Shown here in pieces: positions 43,420-51,594 of a stretch of DNA of 64,000 bases (within the stretch, counting starts at the first letter, position 1; the number at the start of each line of letters is the position of its first letter). Location of the stretch: the NCBI GenBank assembly GCA_017569285.1, contig CP069419.1:1674001-1738000 (forward strand). The letters are read 5' to 3'. Made by a program: the position numbers and the translations under genes. The notes under the pieces were generated by a model. It saw only the letters and a program-made list of their open reading frames with translations. It ran no database searches and was not told the origin of the DNA. This stretch comes from Clostridiales bacterium (GTDB taxonomy: Bacteria > Bacillota > Clostridia > Christensenellales > Aristaeellaceae).

Positions 43420-44432
43420 ATGGTTGCTTTCCCCAGGATTCTTTTCCCCAACTGCCAACAGGAACGGATTGGATAAACTAAACTGGGGGTGTACAAGAAC
43501 AGTGAACGTGTTATTTTTGATTTGATGCTCAAAGGTTCAAATTCAAGATGTTTCCACTGGAGTAAAATTTCTTTATGGATATTTGTCAGAATAGTTGGAT
43601 TATAGTCATGTAAAAGCAAATGGGAGTATTTCATACTTAAGGTGCGGGCATATCTTTCCAGAAACAAGGATAATGTTTCTTTAGGGAAAACTGATGGGGT
43701 ATGGGATATAACATATTCTTCGATTGTCTTCACCGCTACCAGACAATCAAGTATATTTTTTTCTGAATTTGAAGATGTAATACTATCGGGTCGGTTACGG
43801 TATTGTAAAAATGAACCTGGCAGCGTTGCAATCCGGGAACACTTCTCGAACAAGACACAATCAATTTGCATATCTTCGTAATTATATCCTTCTGGAAAAC
43901 GAAGGTCATTCCATAACCAATGACAGTATATTTTGTTCCAGACAGCCCATTCTGCTGTACCAGACAGTAGCATATTCAGAAATTCTGAGGAAGATAATAC
44001 CGATTCTTTGCTGAAGTAGGAGCGCTTGATTCTTTGTTTTTTTTCACTGCTTAGATTATGCTGTGTATAACATTCATCATATCCGCATATAACGACATCT
44101 GCTTTATTTTGGTCAACTGATGTGATCATACATGCGATCATATTTGGTTGAAACGCATCATCTGAATCCAGAAACGCAACATATTCCCCTGTCATCCGAT
44201 CGAGTCCAGTATTCCGTGCTCCACTGAGTCCCCTATTTTCCTGGTGAATCACAATTACACGTGGGTCGGAGAGATACTCATCACAAACCGCTCCGGATCC
44301 ATCGGTAGATCCATCATCCACAACTATAATTTCCAGGTTTGTATAGGTCTGATTAATCACACTGTCCAAGGCTTCCCGCAAATATGGCAACACATTATAT
44401 ACAGGTATAATGACACTTACCAACGGTTCCAT
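43416..44432 (-). CDS. Glycosyltransferase family 2
   Basis: Protein of 338 residues. VSVIIPVYNVLPYLREALDSVINQTY opens a GT-A fold; VVDDGSTDGS and FLDSDDAF supply the nucleotide-sugar and metal-binding acids (SDD near residue 93). ARNTGLDRM is also conserved. Such enzymes add single sugars to lipid-linked surface glycans at the cytoplasmic face. The C-terminal third is variable and gives no donor specificity. It begins after AAGGAGGAT and is coupled to the flippase downstream. Confidence 0.9.
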   Translation of the reverse strand: MEPLVSVIIPVYNVLPYLREALDSVINQTYTNLEIIVVDDGSTDGSGAVCDEYLSDPRVIVIHQENRGLSGARNTGLDRMTGEYVAFLDSDDAFQPNMIACMITSVDQNKADVVICGYDECYTQHNLSSEKKQRIKRSYFSKESVLSSSEFLNMLLSGTAEWAVWNKIYCHWLWNDLRFPEGYNYEDMQIDCVLFEKCSRIATLPGSFLQYRNRPDSITSSNSEKNILDCLVAVKTIEEYVISHTPSVFPKETLSLFLERYARTLSMKYSHLLLHDYNPTILTNIHKEILLQWKHLEFEPLSIKSKITRSLFLYTPSLVYPIRSCWQLGKRILGKATI

Positions 44433-44702
44433 GCAGTTATCCTCCTTAACTACATTTCATCGTTTTTTACTTTTGTATATGAACAGCAGAAGGAACGCAT
44501 TCTCCAAAGCGCTTCATCTTGCTGGAATACTTGCTTTATCTGTATTCAAGAAGTGGGATTATCCGTTCTCCATCAACCAGACATCCCATTAAACTGGAAG
44601 AAAAATGCCAAAGGATAAGCAAGATAATCCTTTGGCACAAAAAACAAAATCATATGAGCCGAAGGGGTTATGGGGGACGATCAGAAAGCCCCCATTGCTC
44701 AA
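44433..44702. terminator. asnS terminator and flanking spacer
   Basis: TGCCAAAGGAT (44606-44616) pairs with ATCCTTTGGCA (44627-44637); on the minus strand TTTTT follows (44605-44601). A second GC-rich hairpin (GGGGG at 44672 with CCCCC near 44690) lies closer to the asnS stop codon. The remaining spacer upstream of the glycosyltransferase shows no gene. Confidence 0.8.
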
Positions 44703-46082
44703 TTAGAACTCGCAATTCTGCGGCGTTCTCGCATACGGAATCACATCCCGGATGTTATCCACACCCGTGAGGTAAATCAGCAGCCGTTCAAAGCCCATGC
44801 CGAATCCGGAATGGGTGCATCCGCCAAAGCGGCGGAGGTTCACATACCAGTACATCTCTTCCTTGGAGATGCCCAGCTCATCCATGCGGCCTTCCAGCTT
44901 CTCCAGCCGGGTTTCACGCTGGCTGCCGCCCATCAGTTCGCCGGCACCGGGAACGAGCAGGTCCACCGCGCTCACAGTCTTTCCGTCATCGTTCTGGTAC
45001 ATGTAGAACGCCTTGATGTCCTTCGGCCAGTCATACACAAACACGGGAGAATGGAAATATTCTTCCGTCAGGTACTTCTCATGCTCCTTCGCGGTATCTT
45101 CACCGAATTTCGGCTCAAACTTGAATTCGGTGCCGTTCTCCATGGCCTTGCGCAGGATGGAGATCGCTTCGTCATGGGTGACCCGTGCGCAGGTGCTGCT
45201 GAGCAGGCCTTCCAGTTTCGCGATCAGTCCGCCGCCGGTGAACTGGTCCAGGAACTTCAGCTCGTCCGGGCACTTTTCCATTACGGTCTTCACAATGGCC
45301 TTCAGGAAGTCTTCCTCGATGTCCATCAGCTGGTTCAGGTCGCAGAAAGCGATTTCCGGCTCGATCATCCAGAATTCAGCCGCATGTGTTTTTGTGTTGC
45401 TGTTCTCTGCTCGGAAGGTTGGTCCGAAGGTATAAATCTTCGAGAAGGCCATCGCGAAGGTTTCGCCTTCGAGCTGGCCGGTTACGGCCAGGCTCGTGGG
45501 CTTTCCGAAGAAATCTTCGGAAGGATCCGCTTTGCTGCCGGCGGGCAGGGTGGTCACGGTAAAGGTGTTGCCGGCGCCTTCCGCGTCATTTCCGGTAATC
45601 AGGGGCGTATGCACATACACATATCCCCGGTCCTGGAAATACGTATGGATGGCCATGGCAGCTACGCTGCGGACGCGGAATACCGCCTGGAACAGGCGCG
45701 TCCGCGGACGCAGGTAAGCGATCTCCCGCAGGAATTCTACGGTGTGCCGCTTCGGCTGCAGCGGATAGTCTTCCGGGCAGTCCCCTTCCAGCACGATGGA
45801 TTCTGCCTGGATTTCCGGGGTTTCCGGATCCTTGTAGCTGGGAACAACCTTGCCGGTCACGGTGACGGCGCTGCCGACATGCAGCGCCTGGATATCGTCA
45901 AACCCGGGCACGTTATTGTCATACACCACCTGCGGATTGCGGAAACAGGTTCCGTCGAAGAAATCGATGAACCCCATATTCTTCTGTTTCCGATGATTCC
46001 GGATCCATCCCTGCAGCGTAACACTCTGTCCCTGCAGTGATGCCAGCTGTTCCTTCAGCTCCCTGGTGGTAATCACGTCCAT
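44703..46082 (-). CDS. asnS: Asparaginyl-tRNA synthetase
   Basis: Cytoplasmic class II synthetase of 459 residues. The N-terminal OB-fold anticodon domain (VTLQGWIRNHRKQKNMGFIDFFDGT) precedes the catalytic core. Motif 2 is visible in FGPTFRAENSNTKTHAAEFWMIEPE and motif 3 in GFGMGFERLLIYLTG. The sequence is typical of AsnRS rather than AspRS. ATG at 46082 follows GGGAGGA; the frame extends upstream but through the promoter region. No T-box leader is seen. It is monocistronic, with a promoter at 46145-46173 and a strong terminator. Confidence 0.96.
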   Translation of the reverse strand: MDVITTRELKEQLASLQGQSVTLQGWIRNHRKQKNMGFIDFFDGTCFRNPQVVYDNNVPGFDDIQALHVGSAVTVTGKVVPSYKDPETPEIQAESIVLEGDCPEDYPLQPKRHTVEFLREIAYLRPRTRLFQAVFRVRSVAAMAIHTYFQDRGYVYVHTPLITGNDAEGAGNTFTVTTLPAGSKADPSEDFFGKPTSLAVTGQLEGETFAMAFSKIYTFGPTFRAENSNTKTHAAEFWMIEPEIAFCDLNQLMDIEEDFLKAIVKTVMEKCPDELKFLDQFTGGGLIAKLEGLLSSTCARVTHDEAISILRKAMENGTEFKFEPKFGEDTAKEHEKYLTEEYFHSPVFVYDWPKDIKAFYMYQNDDGKTVSAVDLLVPGAGELMGGSQRETRLEKLEGRMDELGISKEEMYWYVNLRRFGGCTHSGFGMGFERLLIYLTGVDNIRDVIPYARTPQNCEF

Positions 46083-46144
46083 GGTTTGTTCCTCCCTCTG
46101 TTTCAAGCACAAAGAGGCGAAGCCCCTTCCCGCTATTGCACAGT

Positions 46145-46173
46145 ATGATATCACAAAACCCCTTGAAACACAA
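46145..46173 (-). promoter_or_regulatory. Promoter of asnS
   Basis: TTGTGT (46173-46168), 17-bp spacer and TATCAT (46150-46145) on the minus strand; the -35 box is weak. Confidence 0.5.
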
Positions 46174-46183
46174 CGCTTTCCTG

Positions 46184-46221
46184 TTCGTCAACTTGACGAA
46201 GGTTGTCAATCTGTATAGAAT
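46184..46221 (+). promoter_or_regulatory. Promoter with palindromic operator
   Basis: TTGACG (46193-46198), 17-bp spacer and TAGAAT (46216-46221) form the promoter of the small secreted protein gene. The perfect palindrome TTCGTCAACTTGACGAA (46184-46200) covers the -35 box, a position suited to a repressor. Confidence 0.65.
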
Positions 46222-46292
46222 ATGGATACGTTTCCTTTTTTTCTGACTCCTTTTACTGACCGACCCAACCCCGAAGGAAGATTATTGAAACC

Positions 46293-47042
46293 ATGAAACG
46301 GAATGGATTGCTCTTGCTGGTGCTGCTCCTGCTGCTGACCGCGGCTGCGGCCGCGGAAGGCATGTCCGGAAATCCGGACCTGGCTACGCCGACGGACCTG
46401 GACTGCGCCCATGAGAACACCAAGGAATATGTATTTTATGAAAACCCGGAGTATATCCGCCTGGACAATCAGTCCCACAAGGTAGTCGGATATGATGCGG
46501 TAGTACGTACGGCCTGTCTGGACTGCGGTGAAATTCTTTCCGAGGAAACCCGGGACAAGGTAGAGGAAATCCGGAACCATGTATTCCGCAACGGCGTATG
46601 TGCCATGTGCGGAGCCCAGCAGCCGATCATTTTCCTGATTTATACGCAGGAAGATATTCAAAAGCAGATGGAAAAACAGGAGGAAACGCTCCTCCTGCGT
46701 CCGGAAGGAAGCAGCATGGCTGTCGCAATCCCGACAGCCGTAGTGCTGGATATCCTGGAAAAGAATCCCGGGAAGTCTTTCCGGGCAGAGTTGCAGCCGA
46801 AGTCGGACGGGTCCTTCTACGCGGTACTGGTTCTGATTGACGGCAATACAGAACCGAAGCCTTTCCAGCCGGAAGGAGCTGAAATCCGCTGTTATACCCG
46901 GATGGATACCCCGACAATCGCTTATACGCCGAAGGATGGAAAACCCACTGAATCTGAAACCGAATTTGTGGACAACAAAACTCCATCCCAGCGGTACTGG
47001 GTGGTACCGTTCATCGGAAATGGAGTATACAAACCGGAATAA
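46293..47042 (+). CDS. Small secreted protein with CxxC pairs, unknown function
   Basis: Protein of 249 residues that I do not recognise. A strong signal peptide (MKRNGLLLLVLLLLLTAAAAAEG) is followed by a Cys/His region, CLDCGE and CAMCG with a preceding HVFRNG, that could bind zinc. The C-terminal half is beta-rich and ends IGNGVYKPE. Zinc-ribbon-like exported heads recur in this window (29678, 40482), so this may be part of a family style of the organism. It has its own promoter with a palindromic operator and a terminator at 47059-47089. A short leader with GAAGGAAG precedes the ATG. Confidence 0.7.
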   Translation: MKRNGLLLLVLLLLLTAAAAAEGMSGNPDLATPTDLDCAHENTKEYVFYENPEYIRLDNQSHKVVGYDAVVRTACLDCGEILSEETRDKVEEIRNHVFRNGVCAMCGAQQPIIFLIYTQEDIQKQMEKQEETLLLRPEGSSMAVAIPTAVVLDILEKNPGKSFRAELQPKSDGSFYAVLVLIDGNTEPKPFQPEGAEIRCYTRMDTPTIAYTPKDGKPTESETEFVDNKTPSQRYWVVPFIGNGVYKPE

Positions 47043-47058
47043 CTCTGATTAATTGAAG

Positions 47059-47089
47059 AATGGCAGGAGCAAGTGCTCCTGCCATTTTT
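47059..47089. terminator. Terminator between the secreted protein and rfbB
   Basis: TGGCAGGAGC (47061-47070) pairs with GCTCCTGCCA (47075-47084), extended by A/T pairs and followed by TTTTT on the plus strand. It may also stop the convergent rfbB transcript. Confidence 0.85.
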
Positions 47090-47101
47090 GTTTGGAAAAT
47101 A

Positions 47102-48121
47102 TTACCGGTTTCCGTACATTCTTTCGTAGTAATTCTGGTATTCGCCGGATACAATTTCTTCCCACCAGTCCCGGTTCTCCAGATACCAGGTAACGGTTTT
47201 TCTAATTCCTTCTGCGAACATTGTTTCCGGAAGCCATCCCAGTTCCCGATGAATCTTGGCCGGATCAATGGCATACCGCCTGTCGTGGCCTTTCCGGTCA
47301 CCCACGTAAGTAATCAGGCTTTCCGGTTTTCCGATTTCCTGCAGGATCAGTTTTACAATGTCAATGTTGGCCATTTCATTGTGTCCGCCGATGTTGTACA
47401 CTTCCCCGACCTTGCCCTCATGGATGATCAGGTCAATGGCCTTGCAGTGGTCTTCCACATACAGCCAGTCCCGGACATTCTTCCCGTCGCCGTATACCGG
47501 CATGGATTGGTCGTTTAGTGCCCGGGAGATCATCAGCGGAATCAGCTTTTCCGGGAACTGATAAGGGCCGTAGTTGTTGGAGCACCGGGAGATCGTGCAC
47601 GGAAGCCCGTACGTCCGGTGATAGGCCATTACCAGCAGGTCGGCGGAGGCTTTCGAGGAAGAATACGGCGAAGAGGTATGAATCGGCGTTTCCTCGGTAA
47701 ACAGGAGCTCCGGCCGGTCCAGGGGCAGGTCCCCGTATACTTCATCCGTGGATACCTGGTGATACCGCCCAATCCCGTATTTCCGGCAGGCGTCCATCAG
47801 CACGGCAGTGCCCATGATGTTGGTCTGCAGGAAAACACCAGGATCTTCAATACTGCGGTCCACATGGCTTTCTGCGGCGAAGTTGACCACGATATCCGGC
47901 TTTTCTTCCTCAAACAGCCGGTATACCGCTTCCCGATCGCAGATGTCTCCCTTTACAAACCGGAACTGGGGATGATCCATTACACTTTTCAGGGTGGACA
48001 GATTTCCGGCATATGTTAGTTTATCCAGGCATACGATTCGGTATTCCGGGTGCTTTTCTAGCATGTAAAAGATGAAATTGCTTCCGATAAACCCGGCGCC
48101 GCCGGTAACAATAATGGTCAT
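47102..48121 (-). CDS. rfbB: dTDP-glucose 4,6-dehydratase
   Basis: Enzyme of 339 residues that converts dTDP-glucose to dTDP-4-keto-6-deoxyglucose, a precursor of rhamnose and other deoxysugars. TGGAGFIGSN is the NAD-binding loop; YSSSKAS carries the catalytic Tyr and Lys; STDEVYGDL holds the active-site Thr-Asp-Glu. ATG at 48121 overlaps the upstream stop codon (ATGA). It is the last gene of the minus-strand operon with two chain-length-type proteins. rfbA, rfbC and rfbD are not in the window. Confidence 0.95.
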   Translation of the reverse strand: MTIIVTGGAGFIGSNFIFYMLEKHPEYRIVCLDKLTYAGNLSTLKSVMDHPQFRFVKGDICDREAVYRLFEEEKPDIVVNFAAESHVDRSIEDPGVFLQTNIMGTAVLMDACRKYGIGRYHQVSTDEVYGDLPLDRPELLFTEETPIHTSSPYSSSKASADLLVMAYHRTYGLPCTISRCSNNYGPYQFPEKLIPLMISRALNDQSMPVYGDGKNVRDWLYVEDHCKAIDLIIHEGKVGEVYNIGGHNEMANIDIVKLILQEIGKPESLITYVGDRKGHDRRYAIDPAKIHRELGWLPETMFAEGIRKTVTWYLENRDWWEEIVSGEYQNYYERMYGNR

Positions 48122-49620
48122 GCTTTTTCCTCTTTTCTGCGGCTGTTGATCAGCAGGATCATGCATACGATGAACCCGGCCACGCAGAACATGCCGGCAA
48201 TCTTGATGGTCTGCTTGATGAATGCGCCACTCAGCAGGGAAGGTGCTTTATACTGATAATCAAATACCGACACAGTCATGTCATTGACATACTTGTCATT
48301 ATATTTCTGAATTAGGTTGGCAAAGTCCGTCATAACGGCTTCCCTTTTAGTTACCATGGAAGAAATGTTTGCTTCCAGTGTAGCAATCTGTTTCCGGGCG
48401 GCTTCCTCAGCTGCTTTTGCCAGCTCTTCCAGTTCTTCCTGGGTCCGCTCGGAAACAACGATCTCCTCAGTGGTTCCAGAGCCCTCGGCACTGTCAGATG
48501 CAGGGATTACAGATGTTTGTTCGATTGCTGTTGCAGGTGCTTTTTCGGTTTCTTCTGTCTTTTTCTCACCGATCAGGTCAGCCAGCAGCAGGCGATAATT
48601 GGAGATCTCATTGTTGATGGTTGTGATTTCATCTGCGACTTCCCTCCGGTTAGCAACCAACGCATCGTAGGTCTCGGAAGAATTCCCGTCAATCTTGGTC
48701 AGGCTGTCCGCGGTGGACAGGTAGATGATTTCGTTCTTGTCGTAGGAAGCAATCAATGCATCAAGCCGACCAAGCTGATCATTCTTTTTGTTTAGTTCAT
48801 TTGTCAGACTCCTGATCTCGTAGTCATACTGGGTTATCAGACGGGATGTATTCTTGGTCAGTGCGTTCATTGTGATATCTGCGCTGAGCTTGGAAATATC
48901 AGTATCGATCAGGTTGTGCAGTCGCACGGAGATGTCATTGAAACCTTGGCCGTTCAACCGAAGTGCCGGCTCTTTTTCGTACAATTCGTCAGCGTAGGAA
49001 ATGGCGTCTTCCATAGTACGGGTCAGAATTGTCAGCTGCTGCGGATAATCATAATCATCAAGATTGTAGGAGACGCTAACAGCATTCTTGCCGGCGGTAT
49101 ACACTTCGCTGAAATATTCCTTATAGCTGTCCATTATGGCGTGCATCAGTTTTTCCAGATCGCCCTTGGATATTTTTGAATCAAATCCATTATACAGAAC
49201 AACGGTATACAGTGTCGGATGATAGTCGGAAAGCGTCAGTGTACGATTGGCACTGAAATCCAGCAGGGATTCATAGTTCATCATTTGCCGGACAATATCT
49301 TCCGGATATACACCGGAGGTTTCAATCTGGCCGCGAACTTCTTCCACGGTATACCGATCGGTCATGCCGGCGTTTGCCAGGGCTTTTTCCAGAACTTCGT
49401 CCGAAGTGACCGCGGAAATACCAAATGAGTATCCATTTGGAGCAATGCCTTCTGCTGCTCCGTCAAAGGAAAATTGCACATTAGCTGCCGCATAGGTTTT
49501 TTCAGGATTGGTCAGGAAGAGGATAGCGGAAAGGATCGTGCCAAGAATACCACATACGATCAGCACGCACAGAGTGTTCCGCAGCCAGTGGCTTTTTTGA
49601 TTGTTCATCTGCTTCTTCAT
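48118..49620 (-). CDS. Wzz-like chain-length or export protein B
   Basis: Protein of 500 residues with a membrane segment near residues 13-36 and another at the C-terminus (about 470-492). The large part between is helical and rich in coiled-coil patterns (IRSLTNELNKKNDQLGRLDALI, ANISSMVTKREAVM), with a Glu/Ala-rich stretch. This two-anchor shape is that of polysaccharide co-polymerases that control chain length or link export. No Walker motifs, so it lacks the kinase domain. It overlaps both neighbours by ATGA. The upstream gene encodes a protein of the same shape, so the two may form a heteromer. Confidence 0.7.
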   Translation of the reverse strand: MKKQMNNQKSHWLRNTLCVLIVCGILGTILSAILFLTNPEKTYAAANVQFSFDGAAEGIAPNGYSFGISAVTSDEVLEKALANAGMTDRYTVEEVRGQIETSGVYPEDIVRQMMNYESLLDFSANRTLTLSDYHPTLYTVVLYNGFDSKISKGDLEKLMHAIMDSYKEYFSEVYTAGKNAVSVSYNLDDYDYPQQLTILTRTMEDAISYADELYEKEPALRLNGQGFNDISVRLHNLIDTDISKLSADITMNALTKNTSRLITQYDYEIRSLTNELNKKNDQLGRLDALIASYDKNEIIYLSTADSLTKIDGNSSETYDALVANRREVADEITTINNEISNYRLLLADLIGEKKTEETEKAPATAIEQTSVIPASDSAEGSGTTEEIVVSERTQEELEELAKAAEEAARKQIATLEANISSMVTKREAVMTDFANLIQKYNDKYVNDMTVSVFDYQYKAPSLLSGAFIKQTIKIAGMFCVAGFIVCMILLINSRRKEEKA

Positions 49621-51206
49621 ACTGCGGCCGCCTCCTTTCTTTCATCCTCATCTTTTCTGCCTTTTTGGAATTCCGGCGCAAGGGCTGCCAGGAACCAGAT
49701 TCCGCAGGCGATCACCGCTCCTGCAACCGCGCCAATGATCATTTTTTTCAGGTTGGCAGAAATGAAGTTTTGCAGCCTGTCCTGCGGTTCAGTATGCTCT
49801 GCATAGGTCGTGTAGAATGGGGAAGAAATCAATTCTTCCATATGAGCTTTAATCCCCTCATAAACCGCTCGGCAAGAAGCGATGGTCTGTTGTAGGCTTT
49901 CTTCAGCAATCGCCAGGTCAGTTTCTGCTGCTATGACTTTATTGCTGTCAGCTGTCAGGTTAGCAATCTTGTCGTTTAGATCCGCGATAGTGGTTTCCAG
50001 CTTGGCAGCACTGGCATAATTATTTGCTTGCTGCAGGATCAGTTCGTTATAGTAATCGGTGGTTGTCCGTGTGGACTTGGCAGTATCACTTTCCTGCATG
50101 GAGACGAAGATCTCATCATTTTTATAGTTTTCCAGGATGGACTGTATTGTCGCGACGTTGCTGTTTACCACGTCCAGCTGGCTCTGCGCATTCCGCAGCT
50201 GGTACCGATAATTGGTGATCATGCTGTTTTTGTCCCGGACGATGGAGTTGTTGTACACGTATGAGTACAGGTAGTCAATTGCGATTTCTCGTCCTGTCTC
50301 GATGGTCTTCATCCAATCTTCCAGGTTTCGACCATCTTTATGGGAGCGGTAAGCCTTTACTGCATTTGATTTCTGGTCGCAGTAATTGTACAGGTTATCA
50401 CTTGCTGTTTGTAGAAGTTCGAGGCTTTCCAACAGATCCAGGTTTTCTGTATCGATAACAAACAGTTCATCATCCGGCAGCTTTACGTTTGCGTAGGTCA
50501 GTACGAGGTAATCATTGTATGCACTCAGAATCCGGTCCAACAGGAGTTTTACTTCAGCGTCCTTCAGCACCAGCTTTTTTGCATCGTCTTGTGCACCAAC
50601 AGGAGTAAACCCATTGGTTAACCGTACGACAAACTTGTTGTTGTATATCATTCTTACGTTTTGCATCTGGGCATAAGCGCCAGTGTTTTTGTCTTCTACC
50701 ATTTGAGATGCCAGTTCTTGAGCTCGACGGCTTTCATCTGTTAGAACTCGCTCGATAGAGATATTCTTTCGCAACATGGCAAGCGTAATCGGCTGGCTGA
50801 GATCCATTCCTTCCAATGCCTGCTGCAGTACGTAAGCTGAGGTTATTTGACTGAGGTCCAGTTCACTGCTTCCGTCTGGCGCTGTTAAATCTTTTGCGGG
50901 CGAATAGGTAATAATCTTCCGGCCGTTTAATACTTGCTCTCGGGCAACATCATATTTTAGAGTTACTACTGATGTAGCTGTTAGCATAGGTGGATTGATT
51001 TGGTATAATAGCAAAGGAGCGACTATACCAACAACCATGCACAGTACCAGAACCCAAGCAAAAACACGGCTCTTCAGCTTAGCATTATGGAACACATTAC
51101 TCAGGTTAATGACATCTTCTTCGCTTTCTGGAGCGTTGACTACCACGTTGATCTGTGCATCTTTGTCAATGGCCAGTCGACTTTCTTGATGCTCGTTCTG
51201 ATCCAT
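49617..51206 (-). CDS. Wzz-like chain-length or export protein A
   Basis: Protein of 529 residues with an acidic cytoplasmic N-terminus, a membrane segment near 50-75 (VFAWVLVLCMVVGIVAPLLLY) and a second near 490-515. The extracytoplasmic part contains coiled-coil patterns (KLETTIADLNDKIANL). The shape matches polysaccharide co-polymerases (Wzz type) without a tyrosine kinase domain. ATG at 51206 is preferred because GGGAGGG precedes it; the frame begins earlier at 51242. It is first in the operon, coupled to the second Wzz-like gene. Promoter at 51256-51284. Confidence 0.72.
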   Translation of the reverse strand: MDQNEHQESRLAIDKDAQINVVVNAPESEEDVINLSNVFHNAKLKSRVFAWVLVLCMVVGIVAPLLLYQINPPMLTATSVVTLKYDVAREQVLNGRKIITYSPAKDLTAPDGSSELDLSQITSAYVLQQALEGMDLSQPITLAMLRKNISIERVLTDESRRAQELASQMVEDKNTGAYAQMQNVRMIYNNKFVVRLTNGFTPVGAQDDAKKLVLKDAEVKLLLDRILSAYNDYLVLTYANVKLPDDELFVIDTENLDLLESLELLQTASDNLYNYCDQKSNAVKAYRSHKDGRNLEDWMKTIETGREIAIDYLYSYVYNNSIVRDKNSMITNYRYQLRNAQSQLDVVNSNVATIQSILENYKNDEIFVSMQESDTAKSTRTTTDYYNELILQQANNYASAAKLETTIADLNDKIANLTADSNKVIAAETDLAIAEESLQQTIASCRAVYEGIKAHMEELISSPFYTTYAEHTEPQDRLQNFISANLKKMIIGAVAGAVIACGIWFLAALAPEFQKGRKDEDERKEAAAV

Positions 51207-51255
51207 CTGATTCCCTCCCATCATCCCTGGTAAAAGGGACATACTTTAACAATTC

Positions 51256-51284
51256 ATATTATCATGCAACCAATGAAAAAGCAA
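51256..51284 (-). promoter_or_regulatory. Promoter of the Wzz-like/rfbB operon
   Basis: TTGCTT (51284-51279), 17-bp spacer and TAATAT (51261-51256) on the minus strand. Confidence 0.6.
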
Positions 51285-51340
51285 TCTCTACAGATCGTTT
51301 ACATGTTCGCTATGTAAGAGTTTCTACCTATGTTTTATGT

Positions 51341-51594
51341 TTGACGGAAATAGAGGGGATATTGTATAATTTAATCTGTATGATTACGTCTTTTAATAAT
51401 TCGACGGAGTCATATCTGCTACAAAGCAGACCGGGAGAATCACAGGCAGGCGCAGATGGGCTCGCAGTGGTTTGCTGGAGCCGGAAACGCTGAAAAGAGA
51501 CTGGTGTTTTATGACACGCTTCAGCGGGCCATATGGCGGAGCCTAACTCTTTTGAAGCTAGTTTATTTGACAGGAAAGCAGAAGGTGAAGAGCC
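51341..51594 (+). promoter_or_regulatory. Promoter and long leader of the exopolysaccharide operon
   Basis: TTGACG (51341-51346), 18-bp spacer and TATAAT (51365-51370). The leader is about 220 nt. It contains CGCTGAA (51488-51494) paired with TTCAGCG (51520-51526), enclosing GTGT/ACAC, and GC-rich GAGCC repeats. No open frame with a ribosome site is seen in it. A long leader before an exopolysaccharide operon could carry an antitermination signal; this is inferred. With the promoter at 51256-51284 it fills the 388-bp divergent gap. Confidence 0.6.

Noticed and set aside
44433-44702. Small protein genes in the asnS-glycosyltransferase spacer
   Set aside because: Short frames here lack ribosome sites and overlap the asnS terminator.
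46082-46154. Longer asnS start at 46154
   Set aside because: That frame begins inside the predicted promoter and has no ribosome site; GGGAGGA precedes ATG at 46082.
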